A stretch of 64,000 bases of DNA from Micromonospora gifhornensis. Lineage in GTDB: Bacteria; Actinomycetota; Actinomycetes; Mycobacteriales; Micromonosporaceae. The first letter of the stretch is position 1. Each line of letters starts with the position of its first letter. The stretch lies in contig NZ_BOPA01000006.1 in assembly GCF_016863515.1 (NCBI RefSeq), forward strand, positions 1 to 64,000, read 5' to 3'. The notes below the pieces were generated by a model. The model saw only the letters and a program-made list of their open reading frames with translations, had not been told where the DNA came from and ran no database searches. This document shows positions 58,150 to 64,000 of the stretch, piece after piece. Position numbers and translations under genes: made by a program.

Positions 58150-59565
58150 GTGACCACTCGCCGTACGACCGCCGGGGCCGAGCAGAGCCCGGCCGCGACT
58201 GCCACGACCCGCCGCACCACTCGGAGCCGCCGCACCGCGGCTACCGCGTCGGCCGACACCAGGGAGCCCCGACCAGCGGGGCAATCCTTCGTCCTGGACA
58301 CCTCCGTCCTGCTCAGCGACCCGGCGGCGTTCCACCGTTTCGCCGAGCACGAGGTGGTCCTGCCGCTGGTGGTGATCTCCGAACTGGAGGGCAAGCGACA
58401 CCATCCCGAGTTGGGCTGGTTCGCCCGGAAATCCCTGCGCATGTTGGACGAGCTGCGCGTACGTCACGGACGGCTGGACCGTCCGGTGCCCGCCAACGAC
58501 GACGGTGGCACGCTGCGGGTGGAGCTCAACCACACCGACGACGGGGTGCTGCCACCGGGCTTCCGCAACGAGTCCAACGATGCCCGGATCCTCTCCGTCG
58601 CGTTGAACCTCGCCGCCGAAGGGCGGGAGGTGACGCTTGTCAGCAAGGACATGCCGCTGCGGGTCAAGGCCGCCTCGGTCGGGCTCCGGGCCGACGAGTA
58701 CCGGCACGGTCAGGCGAGCGATCCGACCTGGACGGGGATGGCCGAGCTGGATCTGGCCGAGGAGGACATCGCCCGGCTCTACGGCGGGGAGAGCATCGAC
58801 GCGGACGCCGCTGCCGGCCTGCCGTGTCACACCGGTCTGGTGTTGCACTCCACCCGCGGTTCGGCTCTCGGTCGGGTGCTGCCGGACAAGACCGTCCGGT
58901 TGGTCCGTGGTGACCGGGAGGCGTTCGGCGTACACGGCCGCTCCGCCGAGCAGCGGATCGCACTCGACCTGCTGCTCGACGAGTCGATCGGCATCGTCTC
59001 GCTCGGTGGCCGGGCCGGCACCGGCAAGTCGGCCCTGGCGCTCTGCGCCGGCCTGGAGGCGGTGATGGAACGCCGCCGACACAAGAAGGTGATCGTCTTC
59101 CGCCCGCTGTACGCCGTAGGGGGCCAGGAACTCGGCTACCTGCCGGGCTCCGAGTCGGAGAAGATGTCGCCCTGGGCGCAGGCGGTCTTCGACACGCTCG
59201 GCGCGGTGGTGCACGAGAACGTGCTGGAGGAGGTCACCTCACGGGGTCTGCTGGAGGTGCTGCCGCTGACCCACATCCGCGGGCGCAGCCTGCACGACGC
59301 CTTCGTCATCGTCGACGAGGCGCAGTCCCTGGAGCGTGGCGTGCTGCTGACGGTGCTCTCCCGGATCGGTCAGGGATCCCGGGTCGTGCTCACCCACGAC
59401 GTCGCGCAGCGGGACAACCTCCGGGTCGGCCGGCACGACGGCGTCACCGCGGTGATCGAGGCGCTGAAGGGTCATCAGCTCTTCGCGCATGTCACGCTCA
59501 GCCGTTCGGAGCGATCTCCGATCGCGGCGATGGTGACCGATCTGCTGGAGGACATCCCGCAATGA
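58150..59565 (+). CDS. PIN-PhoH fusion protein (PhoH2 type)
   Basis: 471 residues. The N-terminal PIN RNase domain (acidic [12 protein letters not shown] near 47, ELEGKRHH) is followed by a PhoH ATPase domain with Walker A GRAGTGKS near 288-295 and Walker B VIVDEAQS near 386. Mycobacterial PhoH2 unwinds and cleaves RNA and is paired with the small upstream antitoxin PhoAT. No separate antitoxin gene is clear here. GTG 58150 with GGAGCAGG is chosen. GTG 58084 is possible. Confidence 0.92.
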   Translation: MTTRRTTAGAEQSPAATATTRRTTRSRRTAATASADTREPRPAGQSFVLDTSVLLSDPAAFHRFAEHEVVLPLVVISELEGKRHHPELGWFARKSLRMLDELRVRHGRLDRPVPANDDGGTLRVELNHTDDGVLPPGFRNESNDARILSVALNLAAEGREVTLVSKDMPLRVKAASVGLRADEYRHGQASDPTWTGMAELDLAEEDIARLYGGESIDADAAAGLPCHTGLVLHSTRGSALGRVLPDKTVRLVRGDREAFGVHGRSAEQRIALDLLLDESIGIVSLGGRAGTGKSALALCAGLEAVMERRRHKKVIVFRPLYAVGGQELGYLPGSESEKMSPWAQAVFDTLGAVVHENVLEEVTSRGLLEVLPLTHIRGRSLHDAFVIVDEAQSLERGVLLTVLSRIGQGSRVVLTHDVAQRDNLRVGRHDGVTAVIEALKGHQLFAHVTLSRSERSPIAAMVTDLLEDIPQ

Positions 59566-59599
59566 TGAGCCTTTAGGGCGTGTTCCCACCCATTTTTTG

Positions 59600-59615
59600 A
59601 GTGACGCACGTCACA
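59600..59615. promoter_or_regulatory. CRP-like binding site upstream of the transglycosylase gene
   Basis: AGTGACGCACGTCACA fits TGTGA-N6-TCACA with one change and is a near-perfect dyad (GTGAC and GTCAC). It lies about 236 bp before the transglycosylase start. The remaining 59616-59851 holds no supported gene or recognised riboswitch. Confidence 0.55.
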
Positions 59616-59851
59616 ATTGAGTCTGGTCGTTTCCCATCGGCCTCACTGTGCGCGATGGTGTCCAACGGGCGCCCACGCACCGCGGGCATCAACGGTGGCC
59701 GTTCGCCACTCCCGCCAGGGAGCGGACAGCCACCGGACATGACGGCGGTGTGTCTACGGTGACCGGCGAGCCGGTCGCGGGCGCTCGCGGTGTGCTTCGG
59801 CCCGGTGGGCCGGTCACTCCGCGTCCCTGACCCCGACGAAGGGATCACCAC

Positions 59852-60532
59852 GTGAGTCGGCTGTGGAGCCGGTTCGCCGCCCGTGGCGTTGCTGTCGTGC
59901 TGCTCTCTGGGGGCGTGGCCGGCGGCTTCTACCTCAGCGATGACCGCCAGACGCCGCGCCCGGATCCGGGCGCGCAGGTGGCCGGCAGTGTCACCCAGAT
60001 CGACGTCGACTACCGGCAGGAGCAGCAGGTCTCCCGCCAGGTGCGGGCCGCTCGCCAGCAGGCCGTCGAGACCCGCAAGCGCGCCCGCGCCGCCGCCGAG
60101 AAGGCCCGCAAGGCCGAAGAGGCGGCACGCAAGAAGGCCGCCGAGGAGAAGGCCGCCAAGGAGGCCGCCGCCGCTCGGGCCCGGGCCCTCAAGCCGTACG
60201 ACGGGCCGATCCCGGAGTCCTGCGCGGAGTACAGCGGAAACCGGAAGACCGGCTGTGCCCTCATGATCGACGCGGGCTTCAAGATCGATCAGTTCCCCTG
60301 TCTGGACAAGCTCTGGAACAAGGAGAGCGGCTGGAACCCGCGGGCCCACAACAACTCCTCCGGAGCACACGGCATCCCGCAGGCCCGCCCGGGCAACAAG
60401 ATGGCCACGGTCGGCTCGGACTGGGAGACCAACCCCGTCACGCAGATCAAGTGGGGACTGGGCTACATCAAGGGGCGCTACGGCACCCCGTGCAGCGCCT
60501 GGAACCACTCGCAGAACACCGGCTGGTACTGA
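59852..60532 (+). CDS. Secreted transglycosylase-like protein with coiled coil
   Basis: 226 residues: a signal or anchor helix (about 10-28), an Ala/Lys/Glu/Arg coiled coil (about 55-112) and a C-terminal lysozyme-like domain. The catalytic Glu is in KLWNKESGWNPRAHN (about 157), then SSGAHGIPQARPG and YIKGRYGTPCSAW follow. It probably cleaves or binds peptidoglycan at the cell surface. The GTG start has GAAGGGAT. The CRP-like site far upstream would tie it to growth state. Confidence 0.92.
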   Translation: MSRLWSRFAARGVAVVLLSGGVAGGFYLSDDRQTPRPDPGAQVAGSVTQIDVDYRQEQQVSRQVRAARQQAVETRKRARAAAEKARKAEEAARKKAAEEKAAKEAAAARARALKPYDGPIPESCAEYSGNRKTGCALMIDAGFKIDQFPCLDKLWNKESGWNPRAHNNSSGAHGIPQARPGNKMATVGSDWETNPVTQIKWGLGYIKGRYGTPCSAWNHSQNTGWY

Positions 60533-60539
60533 CCGGTCA

Positions 60540-60586
60540 GCGCATCGGCGGGAACGAGGACAGACGCCTCGTTCCCGCCGATGCGC
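60540..60586 (+). terminator. 20-bp-stem terminator after the transglycosylase gene
   Basis: A perfect inverted repeat (60540-60559 with 60567-60586) with a 7-base loop begins 7 nt after the stop codon. Confidence 0.85.
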
Positions 60587-60623
60587 GTTGATCGAGCCAG
60601 GGGGATGGGGCGTACCACCCGGA

Positions 60624-60666
60624 GTTGGGCCCGATGCGGATGCATCCGGGCCGCGTCGGACCCAAC
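60624..60666. promoter_or_regulatory. Nested dyad upstream of the XRE operon
   Basis: Outer arms GTTGGGCCCGA and TCGGACCCAAC (10 of 11 paired) enclose the perfect palindrome CGGATGCATCCG. It lies about 120 bp before the XRE gene and could be an operator or a second terminator. Confidence 0.5.
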
Positions 60667-60783
60667 CGCCGCCCCCGTGGTCGTACTCACTCTGTCTGGC
60701 GGGGTGGAGATCCACCAGGCGCTCCCGGCACACGAAGCCTCACATCGTGTGGTGCGTACCGTGCGGCGTTCGGAGGTGTGATC

Positions 60784-61644
60784 GTGAGCGAAATCGTGGG
60801 TCAGGTGCTGCGGCACTGGCGCGGTCGTCTGACACGCGAGGACATCGGGCTACCGCCCCGGTTGCACCGCCGCCGCAGTGGCGGCCTGACCCAGGAGGAC
60901 GTCGCCGAGGCGGTGGGGTACGGCCTGCGCGCGTATGTGGACCTCGAACGCGGCAGTCGTGGCCGACCCAGCGCCGACCTGCTGGAGCGGGTCGCGGAGG
61001 TGTTGCGCCTGGACGCCGACGAGCGCCGTACGCTGTGGGTGACGGCGACCGGCACGTCCCGGCCGGCGCAGAGCTACGCGACCGATCCCGACGCCGGCCT
61101 GACCCAGATGTGCGAGCAGATGGCCTGCCCGGCTTACGTCACCGATGCGGCCTGGCAGGTGCTCGCGGCCAACCGCGCTGTCGCCCAGTGGTTCGTCGAC
61201 TTCGGATCCGTACCCACCGCAGAACGCAACATCGCCAAGTGGATCTTCGGCAACGTGCACGCCCAGCACGTCTTCGTCGATTGGCCGCGCTTCGCGGACG
61301 AATTCGTGGCCCGCTTCCGCGCCCTGTACGCGCCGATGGCCGGCAACCCGGGATTCTCGGCACTTCTCGACGATCTGCTCGGCTACCCCGAGTTCGCCGC
61401 CCGATGGGCCGCCACCTCGATGATCAGTGTCGACCCGCCCACCGCACGCCGCTTCTTCCGGGAGCCCGGTGCCGACCTCGACGATCCCGGTGTGCCGCTG
61501 GACATGGTGATCCTCGCTCCGATGGCACCGGAGGACGGCCGACGCCTCGTCGTGTTCCAGTTTCCGCCCGGCTACACGCCGCCGTCGCCGTCGGTCGACA
61601 GCGGGCCTGACAACTGTCCGGTCTGCACGCGACTGCGGGCATGA
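60784..61644 (+). CDS. XRE regulator with MmyB-like ligand domain
   Basis: 286 residues. The helix-turn-helix (GLTQEDVAEAVGYGLRAYVDLERGSRG, about 34-62) is followed by a MmyB-type sensor domain (WQVLAANRAVAQWF, PNIAKW-like ERNIAKWIFG). GTG 60784 follows GGAGG at good spacing. It shares an ATGA overlap with a shorter paralogue, so the two form one operon. The ligand and targets are unknown. Confidence 0.88.
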   Translation: MSEIVGQVLRHWRGRLTREDIGLPPRLHRRRSGGLTQEDVAEAVGYGLRAYVDLERGSRGRPSADLLERVAEVLRLDADERRTLWVTATGTSRPAQSYATDPDAGLTQMCEQMACPAYVTDAAWQVLAANRAVAQWFVDFGSVPTAERNIAKWIFGNVHAQHVFVDWPRFADEFVARFRALYAPMAGNPGFSALLDDLLGYPEFAARWAATSMISVDPPTARRFFREPGADLDDPGVPLDMVILAPMAPEDGRRLVVFQFPPGYTPPSPSVDSGPDNCPVCTRLRA

Positions 61645-62324
61645 CCCCGGCCCAGCCCGCGGGGGCCTGGCTGGCTGCCGTTCGCCGCAGCGTGGGATTG
61701 ACCCAGGCCGCCGCTGCGTGCCAGGCAGGGATCACCAGCCGGGCCTGGCAGGCCATCGAGGCCGGTAACCGGTCGTCACCCCGTACTCTCGCCCGGGTTG
61801 CCGAGGTGCTCGACCTCGACGCTGCTGCCCGCCGACACCTGGACCGGCTGAACCGGCCGCCGTACGCGGCACCCGCGCCGCCGGACCCCGCCCATCTCTC
61901 ACAGTTGGTCGCAGGCCTGGCCGTTCCCGCGTGGGTGGTCGACCCGGCATGGGAGGTGTTGGCGGCCAGCCCGGCCGCCCCAACCGTGCCCAACATCGCC
62001 TGCTGGGCGATCCAGGCCAACAGCCTGTGGGACGACTGGCCGGCCGTCGCCGGTCAGTTGGTGGCCCGTACGCGGTCGGTGGCTTCGTGGTACGCCGTCC
62101 CCGGCCAGGCGGTGCACGACGTTGTCGCGGCGCTGTGCGCGGCGAGCGGTGCCGCGACCGCCGCCTGGTCCGCCGGCCGCGTCGACGACGCACCCCATCA
62201 CGAACTCGTCGGTCTGGCCGGCACCGCCATCACGTTGCAGTGGGCGTGGCTGGGCACGGACCCGTCAGCCCGGCTGGTGATGGTGACGGATGTCGACGGC
62301 CGCCTGCCGCTGCTGTCATCCTGA
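61641..62324 (+). CDS. XRE regulator with MmyB-like domain, shorter paralogue
   Basis: 227 residues with the same order as the upstream protein: helix-turn-helix (GLTQAAAACQAGITSRAWQAIEAGNRS), then WEVLAASPAAPTVPNIACW and a reduced sensor domain. It overlaps the upstream gene by 4 bp and is probably a tandem duplication that has diverged. The pair may work as a heterodimer. Confidence 0.85.
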   Translation: MTPAQPAGAWLAAVRRSVGLTQAAAACQAGITSRAWQAIEAGNRSSPRTLARVAEVLDLDAAARRHLDRLNRPPYAAPAPPDPAHLSQLVAGLAVPAWVVDPAWEVLAASPAAPTVPNIACWAIQANSLWDDWPAVAGQLVARTRSVASWYAVPGQAVHDVVAALCAASGAATAAWSAGRVDDAPHHELVGLAGTAITLQWAWLGTDPSARLVMVTDVDGRLPLLSS

Positions 62325-62328
62325 CCTG

Positions 62329-62643
62329 ATGGATCAACTTCCCACCACCAGTCTCGTTCTGGTGCACCCCGGTCCGGGCTGGGACCACTCCCAGCCGTTG
62401 GCAGCACAGCGCAATGCGATAGGCCATTTCGCCTGGATCAGGCGTCAGGTGGACGCCGGCACGGCCGTGGTCGCCGGTCCGATCTGGCGACATGACGAGC
62501 GACTGACCGGCGATCTCGTCGGTGCCCTGGTCCTCGCTCTGCCGCCAGGCGAGGCCGCCGATCTGACCGCGACCGATCCGGCCGTCATCGGCGGCCAGCT
62601 CACCATGACCACGCACCCGTACCACCAGGTCCAGCCCCGGTGA
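62329..62643 (+). CDS. YCII-related domain protein
   Basis: 104 residues. The HPGPGWDHSQPLAAQ start and the RQVDAGTAVVAGPI core fit the YCII/dimeric alpha-beta barrel family of small possible enzymes. It is the third gene of the XRE operon (4 bp after the stop). A terminator follows at once. Confidence 0.75.
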   Translation: MDQLPTTSLVLVHPGPGWDHSQPLAAQRNAIGHFAWIRRQVDAGTAVVAGPIWRHDERLTGDLVGALVLALPPGEAADLTATDPAVIGGQLTMTTHPYHQVQPR

Positions 62644-62646
62644 AAG

Positions 62647-62677
62647 CACGGGTAGCCGCTGCGGCCGGCTACCCGTG
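62647..62677 (+). terminator. Terminator of the XRE/XRE/YCII operon
   Basis: A perfect 12-bp stem (62647-62658 with 62666-62677) and a 7-base loop start 4 nt after the stop codon. Confidence 0.85.
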
Positions 62678-62791
62678 GCGCACGTCCTCACCGTCTCCGG
62701 CGGCGCCACCGAGCAGGTGAATGCGCTGCCGGCGTGGATCCGGGGCGACCGAAAGTGGCGGCTACCGGCGTTTGCTGATAGCTGTTGACGG

Positions 62792-63445
62792 GTGAGCCTG
62801 CACCCTGTCAACGGCGACCCGCACCGGTTCGGCACCGAGGCCTTCTACTCGTCAATCGGCCGAGCCTTCGTCGCCATGTGCGCCGTGGTGCCGGTGCTCT
62901 TCCTGATCGAGGGCCTCGACCAGTGGCTCGGCGCCGGCTTCGACGCCGCGGCCGGCATCATCCCGCAGCGCATCGAGGGGCTGGACGGTGTCTTCTTCTC
63001 ACCGTTCCTGCATCACGGCTTCGAGCACCTCTACAGCAACAGCATCCCGCTGATCCTGCTCGGCACCTTCGTCCTGGCCGCCGGTGCCCGACGGTTCCTC
63101 TGGTCCACGCTGGTGATCGTGCTGGCCAGTGGCCTGGGTGTCTGGTTCACCGGGTCGCCCAACACGATCGTCGTCGGGGCGAGCGGGGTCATCTTCGGTT
63201 ATCTCGGCATCCTGCTGACCCGCGGCATCTTCGAGCGAAGCTGGTGGAACTTCGCCGTCTTCCTGCTGGTCGGCCTCCTCTACGGCGGCCAACTGGCGCT
63301 CGTCCTGCCGACCGACGAGCGGATCTCCTGGCAGGGCCATCTCTTCGGCCTGCTGGGCGGCATCGTGGCGGCGATCATCTTCCGTCGTCGTCGGCCCGAG
63401 CTGGACGATCCGTACGGCTCCACGTCGCCGATGACCATGCCCTGA
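62792..63445 (+). CDS. Rhomboid family intramembrane serine protease
   Basis: 217 residues with six membrane helices. The catalytic Ser is in VGASGVIFGYLG (about 131) and the His in WQGHLFGLLGG (about 181). The upstream HHGFEHLYSNSIPL loop holds the conserved His and Asn of the family. It cleaves membrane proteins within the bilayer. The substrate is unknown. GTG start. It is convergent with the DMT transporter, 10 bp apart. Confidence 0.93.
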   Translation: MSLHPVNGDPHRFGTEAFYSSIGRAFVAMCAVVPVLFLIEGLDQWLGAGFDAAAGIIPQRIEGLDGVFFSPFLHHGFEHLYSNSIPLILLGTFVLAAGARRFLWSTLVIVLASGLGVWFTGSPNTIVVGASGVIFGYLGILLTRGIFERSWWNFAVFLLVGLLYGGQLALVLPTDERISWQGHLFGLLGGIVAAIIFRRRRPELDDPYGSTSPMTMP

Positions 63446-63455
63446 GTCGTACGCC

Positions 63456-64000
63456 TCAGGACGGTCGTCGGCGGGTGGGCAGCATCCGTCCGCCAAGCGT
63501 GGCCACGGCGACGGCGACCAGGGTGAGCAGCGCACCGAGGACGGTTCTCAGGCTCGGCTGCGACGCGGCCGTCGGAAGCAGCACGTCGAGCAGCACCGCG
63601 CCGATGACCTGACCGGCGATGGTCGCCAGCCCGAGCACGAGTACGCCGATGAGGCGGACCACCGACGCGGCGATCGCGATGAACAACACGCCGACCAGCC
63701 CGCCCAGGTAGAGCCATGGTTCGGTCGGCAGGTCACCGGAGGGTGCCCCGCGCACCACGACGCTGACGACGAAGGCGATGAGCAGGACAGTCGTCCCGGC
63801 GACGAAGTTCACCCCCGTCGCGGTCAACGTGCTGCCGGAGACCACCCGGACCCAACCGTTGACCGCCTGCTGCCAGGCGACCGCGATCCCGGCGACCAGT
63901 GGCAGCAGGGTCAGCCCGAGCGCGGCCGGCTCCAGTCCCCGGCCACCGACGGCCAGCAGCACCGCCGCCACGGTCAGCAGCGCGCCGGCCAGCCGGGCGC
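63456..64000 (-). CDS. DMT family (DUF606/YdcZ-like) transporter, partial
   Basis: The C-terminal 180 or so residues of a minus-strand gene that continues beyond 64000. Six membrane helices are visible, with the paired pattern of YdcZ-like transporters (VAWQQAVNGWVRVVSG, NFVAGTTVLLIAFV, GQVIGAVLLD). The ATG at 63971 is internal, because the open frame runs on to the window end. The substrate is unknown. Confidence 0.85.
   Translation of the reverse strand, partial: ARLAGALLTVAAVLLAVGGRGLEPAALGLTLLPLVAGIAVAWQQAVNGWVRVVSGSTLTATGVNFVAGTTVLLIAFVVSVVVRGAPSGDLPTEPWLYLGGLVGVLFIAIAASVVRLIGVLVLGLATIAGQVIGAVLLDVLLPTAASQPSLRTVLGALLTLVAVAVATLGGRMLPTRRRPS

Noticed and set aside
58011..58913. 300-codon open frame overlapping phoH
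   Set aside because: The Pro/Arg/His-rich translation is a frame shadow of the PIN-PhoH gene. Only its ATG position with a -10-like hexamer is kept as a note.
59616..59851. c-di-AMP (ydaO) riboswitch before the transglycosylase gene
   Set aside because: Such riboswitches often precede actinobacterial wall hydrolase genes, but the conserved core words were not found in this leader.

Overview
The window is very GC-rich DNA with near-saturated GC at third codon positions and frequent GTG starts. Its gene set is that of a filamentous actinobacterium: acyl-CoA carboxylase with a small epsilon subunit, GuaB1, a GPP34 protein, a mycosin, GTP-dependent PEPCK, an Rv1086-like prenyltransferase and SigE-type sigma factors. 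A 54-bp intergenic repeat and a hairpin repeat built on GATCTTGCA point, in my judgement, to Micromonosporaceae (Micromonospora or a close relative). Nearly all of it is ordinary chromosomal DNA. I saw no tRNA, rRNA, CRISPR array, insertion sequence, prophage or biosynthetic cluster.

Layout. 1-960: the end of a protein with LAPTA pentapeptide repeats, then a non-coding zone of 42-bp repeats and a 24-bp-stem hairpin. 965-7455: deoxynucleoside and base salvage (deoC with two aldehyde dehydrogenases, upp, a phosphohexomutase) plus a GPP34 gene. 7504-19333: a receptor-type Ser/Thr kinase, methylmalonyl-CoA mutase large subunit, an M20 amidohydrolase, a DUF4349 lipoprotein, an MBL-fold enzyme and LpdA. 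19473-26840: DedA, a MarR-controlled heterodimeric ABC exporter, GuaB1 and a LysE exporter, the last divergent from its LysG regulator at 26911. 27889-35950: the biotin carboxylase/BCCP subunit, a DrrAB-type ABC pair, MFS, a TetR/SDR pair with repeated operators, a broken SnoaL gene, an O-methyltransferase and Maf. 36075-39052: a three-gene type VII secretion-like operon (two helical proteins and a mycosin), partly of lower GC. 39177: the acyl-CoA carboxylase epsilon gene. 39477-45967: a second receptor kinase, GH25 lysozyme, Uma2, M50 protease and an ECF sigma factor with a membrane partner. 46127-48662: the carboxylase beta subunit and biotin ligase. 48927-56202: a PH-domain protein, two GtrA proteins, pckG, a cis-prenyltransferase and trehalose-phosphatase. 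56363-64000: XRE regulators, a PIN-PhoH protein, a secreted transglycosylase, an XRE/XRE/YCII operon, rhomboid and a DMT transporter cut by the window edge.

How the genes connect. The carboxylase subunits (27889, 39177, 46127), biotin ligase (47778) and mutase subunit (9812) together take propionyl-CoA to methylmalonyl-CoA and on to succinyl-CoA, and pckG links that to gluconeogenesis. The carboxylase genes are split by two blocks, the type VII operon and the kinase-to-sigma block, which look like insertions into an older cluster. deoC, its dehydrogenases, upp and the mutase form a salvage neighbourhood.

The strongest window-wide signal is regulatory. At least 17 genes have a TANNNT hexamer ending 7-9 nt before the start codon, as expected for leaderless transcripts, and this settles several start sites. 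The two observations that look most novel are the type VII mini-operon and the very small ORFs joined by ATGA overlaps to both neighbours.
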